Origin: VXNE01 sp965203615
GTDB taxonomy: Bacteria > Pseudomonadota > Gammaproteobacteria > Pseudomonadales > Azotimanducaceae
Direction of reading: 5' to 3'
DNA: 64,000 bases
Assembly (NCBI GenBank): GCA_965203615.1
Contig: OZ241900.1
Span: 1,364,001-1,428,000, forward strand
Below, one piece after another: positions 56,881 through 64,000 of the stretch. A program made the translations under genes and the position numbers. The stretch's first letter is position 1. The number at the start of each line of letters is the position of its first letter. The notes beneath the pieces are model-generated. The model was not told where the DNA came from. It ran no database searches and worked only from the letters and a program-made list of their open reading frames with translations.

Positions 56881-59800
56881 TCACAACAGGTCAAGGGACT
56901 TTGAAACCTCGACGTAGATGGTGCGGCCCATGATGTCCACGCGTCGCGGATCGAATGGCTGGCGCTGATCGACAAACGGGAAATCTGTGTCCGTTGCATT
57001 TCGGATACCTCCATCGGCTTGCCAGCCATCGCCAAACTCGTAACTCCCGGTCAGGTCGAACCAGGTATAGCTGTCGACCCGATCCTGCACCTGCGAGACA
57101 TTGTTCTCGTAGCTGCTCGAGAAATTCATGTTGAGCGTTGCTGTCCAGGAGCCTCTACTCCAGGCGAACCAGGCTCGATACTTCAGGCGGTCGGGGCCGT
57201 TCAGGGTCTCTTGCGACTCGACCGCCTCAGCGCCGGGCAGGAATGTCAGGCTGCGCTCGTAGGTGTAGGTGCCGGAGGCCCCGAGCTGGACATGGCCCCA
57301 GCCGGGCTCGAAGTCGTAACTCATGTCGAAATCCGCCGCGCGCGCCGTCTCCAGCGAGAAATTCACCGGAAACAGGTTCCATTGAACGATATTCCCGCTC
57401 GCGTCACGTCCTGCGGCGACCCCTACGAACGCCTCCGGAACATCGAAGAGCACGGACGAGGTCGTCGCCACAACTTGCTGCGTATCTATTTGGGAATAGG
57501 TGGCCGAGATGCGCAATCCGGTCAGGGCGCCTTCGGGAGAATAGTCGAAGCCCACGGTCAGGGTATCCGAGATTTCCGGCTTGAGATCAGGATTGCCTCC
57601 GAAGTTTGTCGGGTAGACGCCGAAGGGCGTACCCGTATCGGGATCGACGAACACGCCGGCCCTCGCGAGGTAGCCCGGAATGATGGTAGAGAAGAAGGTG
57701 ACCCTTGGGTCCGGCGCCACGAAGAGCTGATCGAGTCTCGGCGCCTTGAAGGTATCCCCGGCATTTGCACGGATCTTGAGTCCAGGCGTGACGTGCCAGG
57801 CGATGCCAACGGACGGAGAGGTTTCGGCGAACTCCCGTTGCTCGTCGCGGCTGCCGATACCCCCGAACGGCCCGTTGATGACGTATTCCTCCCATCGGGC
57901 CGCCGCCCGGAATTCCAGGGCGTATATTGCGGGTATGGAATTGCCATCGCCGACGATCGGAATCATGACCTCCGAATAGAGCGCGTTAACCTCCCGCTCC
58001 GGTGCTGTCTCGAGCAATGTGGTTGCAAGATATCCCGAGAACGTTCGGGCGTCTTTCCGGTAATCGTAACCAATCACGCCTGCGACGTTCCCCCACGGCA
58101 ACGAGAGCAGGTTGCCGTTCGCGGAGATCGAGTACTGCGAGGTGTCGTTGGTGTCGGTTGTCGGTAGCGACCAGGGATGCGTGGAGACCTCGAACAGGTT
58201 GGCGACAGCCGCTTCGGTCTGTTGCGAGCCGTCACCGAAGAGATTCAATGCGGTTGCCGGATTCGAATCGGCCAGGCGCGCTGCGAGCTCTGTCTCGTTG
58301 GGGCCGTCGAACGCGCGAATCCATGATTCCTCCTCGGCATACTTGACGAACGAATCGATCTGCCAGTTTCTGAATGGCAGTTCGGCAATGGCTCCAACCA
58401 CCACGCCGTAGCTATTGGTCGCGGATTGATTCGTGGAAGGCTCGATCAGTCCGCTTTCCGCCTCAGTCTGAAAGCGATAGCCCGCGAGCAGTGGCACACC
58501 GGTGTTGTTGAACGCGTTGCCGGGAGGAACGAGCGCATTCCTGACGAAGATGCCACCGCGTTCGGCGTAACTCTCGTAGTCTGCGTAGTTGAATTCCACG
58601 TAGCCGTCCATGGACTCGCCCAGACGTTGTTCGATGGACACGAAGGCCGTTGTTGACTCTCGCTGGTCGGTCAGGTGTCTTGGAGGGGAATCGTATGGCG
58701 CGAGATTCGCCAGGGATATGTCTGCGAGCGTCACCGGGACCGTCCCGTCTCTCGAGGGAGAGACGCCGCCGAGAGGCTGAAAGGTCAGCGCGTTTCTTAT
58801 CAGGAAGGGATGGAGAGGTCCCGCGTGCGTTCTCTGATCCGATCCGCCGAGGGAGGTGTAGTCCTGTGTCGTATAACCGGCGTCTGCGGCGACAACCGGA
58901 TCGATCGACTCGATCCGAAGGCTGCCGCTCAGGGACCCCGACCCCCAGCCCACGCCAAAGCTTGGGGCCATCAGCATCGAATCACCGCCATTGGCGCCGT
59001 TGGTGTACCGCAGGGCGAGTTTTTCCTCGGCGTCATAGCCTTGTCTGAGAATGAAGTTGATGACGCCGGCAACCGCATCGCCGCCGTAAATGGCGGCGGC
59101 GCCATCGGTGAGCACCTCGACGCGTTCGATCGCGGAGAACGGAATCGAGTTGAGATTGATATTGGATCCCTGCAGCGTCGGAGTTGACGCGGTTCGGCGG
59201 CCGTTGATCAGCACCAGTGTGCCGTCGGAGCCGAGCCCCCGCAGGTTCGCTGTCGCTACGCCGAGCGTGCCGACGCTGCTGGAGTTGTCGATTGCGGAGG
59301 TTTGGGTGTGCCCCGCGTAGTTCTGCGGCAGGGCGCGAACGAATCCCTCGACGCTGTTGATCCCCATGCGCTCCATGTCGCCCATCGTGAACACCTGCAC
59401 CGGCGAGGTCGGGCTCGAGTCGCGCAGTCGCGTGCCGGTCACCACGATTTCATCGACCGGGCCGAGATCCGGGTCGGGGGACGGCGCCTCCGTGTCCGAC
59501 GCAGTTGCGCCCGCCGGTGCCTCGGGCTCCTCGGAATTCTGAAGCTGGGCCAGCAGGACCGGTTCGGCTCCCGTGTTGTGAACGACCGCCTTGGGCTGCG
59601 GCGCCGCTGCGTTTTCCTGCTTCACGACGACGAAGTTCTTCGCCTTGAACTCGTATACCAGTTCGGTCGCGTCGAGTGACTTGTCGATTGCCGATTCAAC
59701 CGACTGGCTGCCGCGCACTTCCGGAGATTCGCTCTCCTCCACGACGTCCGGAACGAACACGATCTGCACGTCTCCGACCTCTGCTATTTCGAGCAGGGTC

Positions 59801-59943
59801 TGGTCGGTAGCCTGGGGATCGATGTCGAACTCAACTTCCTGGGCGCTTGCAGAGTTGAAGGCCAATAGTCCGCAAACGAATGCGCAAGGGATGGCGGGCC
59901 GAGTAGACCAGTCGGAGTTCAAGGCGTTGGAAATCATATGCAT
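56881..59943 (-). CDS. TonB-dependent receptor with N-terminal STN signalling domain
   Basis: A 1020-residue transducer-type receptor. After the signal peptide (CAFVCGLLAFNSASA) comes the STN (secretin/TonB short N-terminal) domain at about 38-110 (FDIDPQATDQTLLEIAEVGD). A low-complexity linker is followed by the TonB box-like VDEIVVTGTRLR, the plug (DMERMGINSVEGFVRALPQN, LRGLGSDGTLVLINGRR, VEVLTDGAAAIYGGDAVAGV) and a 22-strand barrel ending in SKSLDLL instead of a final Phe. The STN domain contacts FecR, encoded immediately upstream, so ligand binding outside can switch on the ECF sigma factor. The ligand is unknown. Confidence 0.94.
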   Translation of the reverse strand: MHMISNALNSDWSTRPAIPCAFVCGLLAFNSASAQEVEFDIDPQATDQTLLEIAEVGDVQIVFVPDVVEESESPEVRGSQSVESAIDKSLDATELVYEFKAKNFVVVKQENAAAPQPKAVVHNTGAEPVLLAQLQNSEEPEAPAGATASDTEAPSPDPDLGPVDEIVVTGTRLRDSSPTSPVQVFTMGDMERMGINSVEGFVRALPQNYAGHTQTSAIDNSSSVGTLGVATANLRGLGSDGTLVLINGRRTASTPTLQGSNINLNSIPFSAIERVEVLTDGAAAIYGGDAVAGVINFILRQGYDAEEKLALRYTNGANGGDSMLMAPSFGVGWGSGSLSGSLRIESIDPVVAADAGYTTQDYTSLGGSDQRTHAGPLHPFLIRNALTFQPLGGVSPSRDGTVPVTLADISLANLAPYDSPPRHLTDQRESTTAFVSIEQRLGESMDGYVEFNYADYESYAERGGIFVRNALVPPGNAFNNTGVPLLAGYRFQTEAESGLIEPSTNQSATNSYGVVVGAIAELPFRNWQIDSFVKYAEEESWIRAFDGPNETELAARLADSNPATALNLFGDGSQQTEAAVANLFEVSTHPWSLPTTDTNDTSQYSISANGNLLSLPWGNVAGVIGYDYRKDARTFSGYLATTLLETAPEREVNALYSEVMIPIVGDGNSIPAIYALEFRAAARWEEYVINGPFGGIGSRDEQREFAETSPSVGIAWHVTPGLKIRANAGDTFKAPRLDQLFVAPDPRVTFFSTIIPGYLARAGVFVDPDTGTPFGVYPTNFGGNPDLKPEISDTLTVGFDYSPEGALTGLRISATYSQIDTQQVVATTSSVLFDVPEAFVGVAAGRDASGNIVQWNLFPVNFSLETARAADFDMSYDFEPGWGHVQLGASGTYTYERSLTFLPGAEAVESQETLNGPDRLKYRAWFAWSRGSWTATLNMNFSSSYENNVSQVQDRVDSYTWFDLTGSYEFGDGWQADGGIRNATDTDFPFVDQRQPFDPRRVDIMGRTIYVEVSKSLDLL

Positions 59944-60046
59944 CCTGCTTGAGGCTGTGACGATGTCGCTGTCCCCGGGAACCAGCGTTCCTGTAGAACG
60001 GCTGGGATGACTACATCCTCAACGGAAAATGTCGTTCTCGGACCTG

Positions 60047-61102
60047 TTACGTCTCAGCAGGATCGGCGATCAGCACAAAGCGGTCCGGATGCCGAACAAC
60101 CTCGATGGGATGAATGTCCTCAAGGGACGAGAGCAGCAGTTCCACCTGGCCCGTCATTTCGACCCGATCGAGGTTCAGTACCGCACTGATCCGCAGGTCG
60201 GCGATCGTGCTGTCCTCGATCAGAACCTTCACCCGACTGTAGCGATTGACCTCGCTCATCACGTCCATCAGCGTCTGGTCCTCAAAGCGGACCCGGCCGT
60301 TGCGCCAACTTTGCAAACGCTCGACTTCCCCGATGCTGTCTTCCTGGACCGTTTGCTCGTCCTGTTCAAGGGTGGCCACGGAGCCCGCATCCAGGACCAG
60401 GCTTCCGGTCTCGAACCTCGCCCGGGACTCGGCGTGTCGCGGGAAACGAACGTCGTCGTCGCTGACGGCGACCCTTCCTTCGGCCACAGCGATCTCCAGT
60501 CGATGGCCCGACAGGTGGACGCTGAATTTCGTGCCGAGCGCGGTGACGACGTGATCGCCGGCCCTTATGGTCAAGGCCCGTTCGGAGTCTTTCGCAACCG
60601 CGAGGAAGATCTCCCCGAAATCCAGCAGGATGCGCCTTCCCAAGGGATCGAAGTCGACCAGAATGCGCGAGCCCGAATTGAGCGTGACGCTGGAACCGTC
60701 CGGCAGCATGAAGATCTGCTGTTCGCCAAGGGCTGTTTCCAGGATCCGGGCTTCGCCGGTGGTGTCCAGGAACGTCTTGCTCAACACGCCCGTAACAACG
60801 GCCAGAAGCACTGCCGCCGCCAACCCGAACCAGCGACGATCGAATGTCGTTCGCGTCCTGGCGCGCAGGGCTCCACGGGTCACGTTGGCAATGTCCCTGT
60901 CACCGGCCAGGTCTCCGGAAAGATCCCGCAGATGCAACAGGTGCTCGTAGGCCTCACGATGGCCAGGGTCTTCGGCCAGCCACCTGTGCAGCTCCGACTC
61001 GTCCGCGGCAGTCATGTCGCCGGAATACAGACGCATTACGAACCATTGGGCACGACGTTCCGTCTGCCGCGCGGAGCTGTTTGTTCGCCTGGGCACTCTC
61101 AT
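60047..61102 (-). CDS. FecR-family transmembrane anti-sigma/sensor protein
   Basis: A 351-residue FecR homologue. Residues 10-55 form the cytoplasmic DUF4880 segment (ARQTERRAQWFVMRLYSGDM, AEDPGHREAYEHLL). One membrane span (GLAAAVLLAVVTGVLS) is followed by the periplasmic FecR domain (FMLPDGSSVTLNSGSRILVD, VVTALGTKFSVHLSG) and a C-terminal STN-like segment that meets the receptor. It relays the receptor signal to the ECF sigma factor. The ATG at 61102 is chosen; the frame is open further upstream through the 13-bp repeats and the sigma gene, but that reads as non-protein-like sequence. Confidence 0.92.
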   Translation of the reverse strand: MRVPRRTNSSARQTERRAQWFVMRLYSGDMTAADESELHRWLAEDPGHREAYEHLLHLRDLSGDLAGDRDIANVTRGALRARTRTTFDRRWFGLAAAVLLAVVTGVLSKTFLDTTGEARILETALGEQQIFMLPDGSSVTLNSGSRILVDFDPLGRRILLDFGEIFLAVAKDSERALTIRAGDHVVTALGTKFSVHLSGHRLEIAVAEGRVAVSDDDVRFPRHAESRARFETGSLVLDAGSVATLEQDEQTVQEDSIGEVERLQSWRNGRVRFEDQTLMDVMSEVNRYSRVKVLIEDSTIADLRISAVLNLDRVEMTGQVELLLSSLEDIHPIEVVRHPDRFVLIADPAET

Positions 61103-61166
61103 TGAACTCTTTCGTTGAACTCTTTCGTTGGGCTTTTCCGTTGGGCTTTTCCGTTGGGCTCTTTCG
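61102..61166. repeat. Five tandem 13-bp repeats between the sigma and fecR genes
   Basis: Units on the plus strand are TTGAACTCTTTCG twice, TTGGGCTTTTCCG twice and TTGGGCTCTTTCG once, head to tail, filling the gap between the sigma stop and the fecR start. Read on the coding strand, every unit carries an A/G-rich GAAAGAG or GGAAAAG block that could act as a ribosome-binding site. Because 13 is not a multiple of 3, copy changes shift the open frame and could alter spacing or expression of fecR. Confidence 0.85.
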
Positions 61167-61170
61167 TTGA

Positions 61171-61734
61171 TTATTGGTCCCGGTCGACACGTCGCCGTAT
61201 TTCTGCGAGCGCACGCATGATGTGCTTTTCCACCATGCTGACGGAAACGCCCATCGTGTCGGCGACTTCCCGGTAGCTTAAGCCCTCGAACCGGTTCAGC
61301 ACGAACGCATCCCGGCAGTCGGGACCCAGCTTCATGATGGCGGCCTTCACGTTTCCGAGTTGTTCCTGTGCCGAGACGACCTCTTCGGCGGAACTCTCCA
61401 GACCGCCCGCCCTGGCCCGGTGCCTCGTCAGGTCGTCGTACTTCCGTCGTGTAACGTCTCTCCTGTAGCTGTCCCTGATGACGTTCGTCGCAATCGAGAA
61501 CAGGTACGACCTGACACTGTCGAGGCTTCGGGAGAGCTTTTCTTCCACGTCTTTCTGGCGTGCCACGCGCAGGAAGGTCTCTTGGACCACGTCTTCGTGG
61601 TCGGGGTGCGCCGGCAGGCGCGCGCCAACGAAACGCCGCAACGCCGGTTCGTGCTCCAGCGCGATACGCTTGAGCGTGTCCGATACGTGGTCCTTCCTTC
61701 GAAGGTGGACAACTTTTGACGCGTTGCTCGCCAT
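61171..61734 (-). CDS. ECF sigma factor of the FecI type
   Basis: A 187-residue sigma factor. Region 2 spans about 40-105 (LPAHPDHEDVVQETFLRVAR, VRSYLFSIATNVIRDSYRRD), and region 4 about 130-178 (LGPDCRDAFVLNRFEGLSYR, VADTMGVSVSMVEKHIMRAL). The KHIMRAL ending is typical of FecI sigma factors. It heads the operon sigma - fecR - TonB receptor - thioredoxin lipoprotein. ATG 61734 is preferred to TTG 61755. This is the second ECF sigma in the window, unrelated in context to the one at 33.3 kb. Confidence 0.93.
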   Translation of the reverse strand: MASNASKVVHLRRKDHVSDTLKRIALEHEPALRRFVGARLPAHPDHEDVVQETFLRVARQKDVEEKLSRSLDSVRSYLFSIATNVIRDSYRRDVTRRKYDDLTRHRARAGGLESSAEEVVSAQEQLGNVKAAIMKLGPDCRDAFVLNRFEGLSYREVADTMGVSVSMVEKHIMRALAEIRRRVDRDQ

Positions 61735-61816
61735 CAATGTCCGGTCTGCCTGCAAGATGCGTCCCGTATAACGGATAAGGTGTTCGGTGCCTCAAGGTCC
61801 ATGGGCGATCCGGTGA

Positions 61817-62605
61817 TCATCTGAGACCAAGATTGGCCTGTCGCCAGACCGTGAAGTCCCAGGAAACCTCTTCCCTATACTCCATCGAGGCAGTCGCCGA
61901 ATCGAGACCGAGATCGGAAAAAGGCGTGATCCCTTCAATAACGACCCGCGCACCTTCCAGTTTGCAGGCCCGGCCGGATTCCGTACCCAGGAACAGCGAA
62001 AACTCGGCACGGCCCGTACCCACAATCGCCCTGGGTTGCTCATATGGACGAGACGCACAGATCCTTGGGGCACGTATGGTAACGCTGCCTTTCGCGAAGT
62101 GGATCTTTCCCTCGAGTGCGTATTCGGCCGACTCAACCGAGAAAGGAAGCGTACTGCGTCCAACAAATGTGGCTACGTCATTGGTCTTCATGAATCGAGT
62201 CAACGGTTCATCATCCCCACCGATATGCAGCACGTACGAGTCCCATCGATCCGTGCCCGCAACCGCTATGGGGGCCTGGGACCCATCCAGGGCGATGAGG
62301 ACGCGCCCAGCCTGGTATGGGCCGTAGAGACGGGTTGCGAGTGGTGCCGACCTGCAGCCGTACAACTCGATGGTAAGCGTGCCACGGCCCGTCGATGGGT
62401 CCAGTTGCGGCAGGAAGTTGGGTCCCAGTATCGACTGCAATGTAGGGCCGACGACCGCGTAGCTGACGCTTAGCGCCTCGCAACGGTTTGCGCTGTCGGC
62501 GACCCAATTGTCGAGGTCCGGAACCTGTTTCGTCGTGCATCCGCCGAGCAACGAGAGGCAGACAGTCAGGATTCCGGCGGGCAAGGCCGAAGGGTTGTTT
62601 CCCAC
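61817..62605 (-). CDS. Lipoprotein of unknown function
   Basis: A protein of about 262 residues. The signal sequence ends in SLLGGC, giving an N-terminal lipidated Cys. The mature chain is beta-rich with paired cysteines (NRCEALSV, ELYGCRSAP, APRICASRP, GRACKLEG) that could form disulfides. Several GTG starts are possible (62605, 62614, 62617); 62605 gives the best signal peptide. It overlaps the end of the upstream eIF2B-like frame by about 40 bp. Transcribed toward the sigma gene, 82 bp away, but not obviously part of that operon. No family recognised. Confidence 0.65.
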   Translation of the reverse strand: MGNNPSALPAGILTVCLSLLGGCTTKQVPDLDNWVADSANRCEALSVSYAVVGPTLQSILGPNFLPQLDPSTGRGTLTIELYGCRSAPLATRLYGPYQAGRVLIALDGSQAPIAVAGTDRWDSYVLHIGGDDEPLTRFMKTNDVATFVGRSTLPFSVESAEYALEGKIHFAKGSVTIRAPRICASRPYEQPRAIVGTGRAEFSLFLGTESGRACKLEGARVVIEGITPFSDLGLDSATASMEYREEVSWDFTVWRQANLGLR

Positions 62606-63078
62606 TGTTTCCACCACATCCGTCGTCCGACAATAGTACTCGGAATCCTGGCCGGTGATGAACGTGCGGCGGGCCTGCAACGGCAAGGCGGCCATCCCGG
62701 TATGGCAGACAGACGCTCGACTCCCACGCTCGCCGTAATCTCGAAGGCCCGATCCGCCTGGATGAGGACGCGGTCGCAGTGCTCGATGGCCGATGTCCGC
62801 AGATCGTCCCCGCTCTCGACCGGAGGCATGGTGTCCATCCAGTACTGCAACAGGCTGTTGATGGCGCCGATTCCCGGCCGCGCCCCCATGAGCAGGCGGG
62901 TCCAGCGGAGCACTTGTTCGATATCGGCCGCCGGGGTGGTTTCGATGTGGGCGCGCAATCCGCCGAGCGCCCGCCTCGCCAAGGTGCCGGCGCCATCCTC
63001 GGTATTGCCCGCAAGTTCAGATACGAGTGCTCCGATGTCGCGCAACACATCTTCCGCCTTCGCGAGACCACCTGTCAT
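62566..63078 (-). CDS. Possible truncated eIF2B-like (initiation factor 2B-related) protein
   Basis: A 170-codon frame whose first 130 residues look protein-like and helical: LAKAEDVLRDIGALVSELAG, LARRALGGLRAHIETTPAAD, VLRWTRLLMGARPGIGAINS, LLQYWMDTMPPVESGDDLR. This resembles the N-terminal helical domain of the eIF2B alpha/ribose-1,5-bisphosphate isomerase family. The last 40 residues are Arg/Pro-rich and appear to be out-of-frame sequence over the start of the lipoprotein gene. The catalytic C-terminal Rossmann domain is absent. It may be a degraded gene or a short domain-only protein. Confidence 0.4.
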   Translation of the reverse strand: MTGGLAKAEDVLRDIGALVSELAGNTEDGAGTLARRALGGLRAHIETTPAADIEQVLRWTRLLMGARPGIGAINSLLQYWMDTMPPVESGDDLRTSAIEHCDRVLIQADRAFEITASVGVERLSAIPGWPPCRCRPAARSSPARIPSTIVGRRMWWKQWETTLRPCPPES

Positions 63079-63177
63079 TGGACAGGACGCGGAGATGGAT
63101 TTCCATCCCTCGGCGCGGGCGGATAGTATTCCGACGCGGCTGGATCGCGCGCCCGCGCCGAAGAGGAAACAACTGTC

Positions 63178-64000
63178 ATGAGCTACAACAACATCATCTA
63201 CGAGACCGACGACCGGCTGGCGTTCGTCACGCTCAACCGGCCTGAGAAGCTGAACGCCCTGAGCCACGCGCTTCGTGGAGAGGTGTATGACGCGATGCGC
63301 GAAGCCGAGGCGGACCCCGCCATCGGTGTCATCATTCTCAAGGGCGCCGGCCGCGCCTTCTCCGCGGGCTACGATCTGACGCCGAATCCGGATGAGCAGA
63401 GCGACTACACGAGCGATCGGTCCGGCATGCCGGACACCGGTTCCACGCACCCGCAACACTATGACTGGTCGCGACATGCCCTGATGGGCCACTGGTTGAT
63501 CTGGGAACTCGCGAAGCCGGTGATCGCGCAGGTGCACGGCTGGTGTCTCGCCGGCGCCACGGAACTCGCCTCCATGTGCGACATGCGCATGGTGGCCGAC
63601 GACGCCCGCGTCGGTTATCCGCCGGTCCGCGCGCAGGGCACCATGGACATGATGTGGGCGCCCTGGTTCATGAAACCCGGCAAGGCGCGCGCCTTCGCCT
63701 ACACCGGCGACTGGTACAGCGGCGAAGAGATGGAGGACTTCGGCTGGGCGACCTATGCCAAGCCGAAGGACGAGCTGGAAGACTTCACCATCCGCTTCGC
63801 GCGCCGTCTCGGCCACATCGACAACGACCAGTTGAACTACAACAAGCGCGCCGTGAACCGGCAATACGAGATCATGGGCATACGCACCGGCCTGATGTCC
63901 GGCACGGATGTGGAAGCGATGTCGAAGCACCGTACCGCCGCCGGCGAGTTCGGTCGCCGCGTTCGCGAAGATGGCCTGAAGTCCGCGCTGGAGTGGCGCG
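63178..64000 (+). CDS. Enoyl-CoA hydratase/isomerase, 3' end cut by window
   Basis: The first 274 codons of a crotonase-fold protein, running off the right edge. Landmarks are FVTLNRPEKLNALSHALRGE, the oxyanion-hole segment GRAFSAGYDL, HGWCLAGATELASMCDMRMV with the second oxyanion Gly, and the active-site loop VGYPPVRAQGTMDMMWAPWF. The canonical catalytic Glu positions are replaced (Ala/Met-rich loop), so it could be an isomerase or another CoA-ester enzyme rather than a true hydratase. An AGAGGAAA site lies upstream of the ATG. Beta-oxidation partners are not in view. Confidence 0.9.
   Translation, partial: MSYNNIIYETDDRLAFVTLNRPEKLNALSHALRGEVYDAMREAEADPAIGVIILKGAGRAFSAGYDLTPNPDEQSDYTSDRSGMPDTGSTHPQHYDWSRHALMGHWLIWELAKPVIAQVHGWCLAGATELASMCDMRMVADDARVGYPPVRAQGTMDMMWAPWFMKPGKARAFAYTGDWYSGEEMEDFGWATYAKPKDELEDFTIRFARRLGHIDNDQLNYNKRAVNRQYEIMGIRTGLMSGTDVEAMSKHRTAAGEFGRRVREDGLKSALEWR

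Noticed and set aside
61102..61166. CRISPR-like array
   Set aside because: Units are 13 bp, directly adjacent, with no unique spacers and no cas genes nearby.
61103..61795. N-terminal extension of fecR through the 13-bp repeats and the sigma gene
   Set aside because: Composition is Arg/Gly/Pro-rich, and the same DNA encodes a complete ECF sigma factor in another frame.
63079..63930. Upstream extension of the eIF2B-like minus frame
   Set aside because: It lies opposite the enoyl-CoA hydratase gene, which has all family motifs on the plus strand.

Overview
The window is GC-rich, densely coding bacterial DNA. It most likely comes from an aerobic, Gram-negative gammaproteobacterium, for which no rRNA or other taxonomic marker is present here. 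The best evidence is the block ponA (divergent) - pilMNOPQ - aroK - aroB - gltB/gltD, which keeps the order found in Pseudomonas and relatives. Two TonB-dependent receptors, outer-membrane lipoproteins and type IV pilus genes confirm a double membrane. Luciferase-like monooxygenases, an acyl-CoA carboxylase, an enoyl-CoA hydratase and a PQQ dehydrogenase-like protein suggest an organic-matter-degrading heterotroph; this lifestyle is inference.

Layout. 1-1.3 kb: a HipBA-type toxin-antitoxin pair cut by the window edge. 1.4-5.2 kb: HpaI-type aldolase plus oxidoreductase operon, ribosomal protein L31, M48 protease. 5.2-16.2 kb: penicillin-binding protein 1A, a translationally coupled pilMNOPQ operon with a short PilQ, then aroK-aroB; an ankyrin protein and a Uma2 nuclease-fold protein sit between pilQ and aroK. 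16.2-24.4 kb: gltB-gltD followed by an EF-G paralogue on the minus strand; gltB carries an 18-codon in-frame insertion that matches a dispersed repeat. 24.6-28.4 kb: RHH/PIN toxin-antitoxin, Nudix hydrolase, TonB receptor. 28.6-32.4 kb: malate dehydrogenase, metallo-beta-lactamase fold hydrolase, and an Ada-AlkA fusion plus Ogt for alkylation repair. 32.4-34.5 kb: a compact four-gene operon (EF-hand protein, ECF sigma, putative anti-sigma, Metal_resist/CpxP-like protein). 34.6-39.4 kb: aminotransferase, flavin monooxygenase, a tiny phosphotriesterase-like remnant, M48 lipoprotein, tandem DsbA-like proteins.

39.4-39.8 kb is a gene-poor patch made of interspersed repeats, one related to the gltB insertion and one recurring near 55.4 kb. 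40.3-46.6 kb: a single-chain acyl-CoA carboxylase (biotin carboxylase, biotin carrier and carboxyltransferase in one protein), a secreted protein, a PQQ-type sugar dehydrogenase and a second LLM oxidoreductase. 46.6-48.8 kb: SulP transporter. 49.0-52.4 kb: an unusual operon of a periplasmic binding protein, a kinase-less membrane sensor and an OFA-type MFS transporter. 52.5-55.3 kb: an AbrB/PIN toxin-antitoxin, alpha/beta hydrolase and Gfo/Idh/MocA oxidoreductase. 55.5-61.8 kb: a cell-surface signalling locus (ECF sigma, FecR, STN-type TonB receptor) followed by a thioredoxin-fold lipoprotein, with a five-unit 13-bp tandem repeat filling the sigma-fecR gap. The window ends with a lipoprotein of unknown role, a truncated-looking eIF2B-like gene and the start of an enoyl-CoA hydratase.

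No rRNA, tRNA, CRISPR array, transposase or prophage gene was recognised. The accessory signal is three toxin-antitoxin pairs and the repeat patches.
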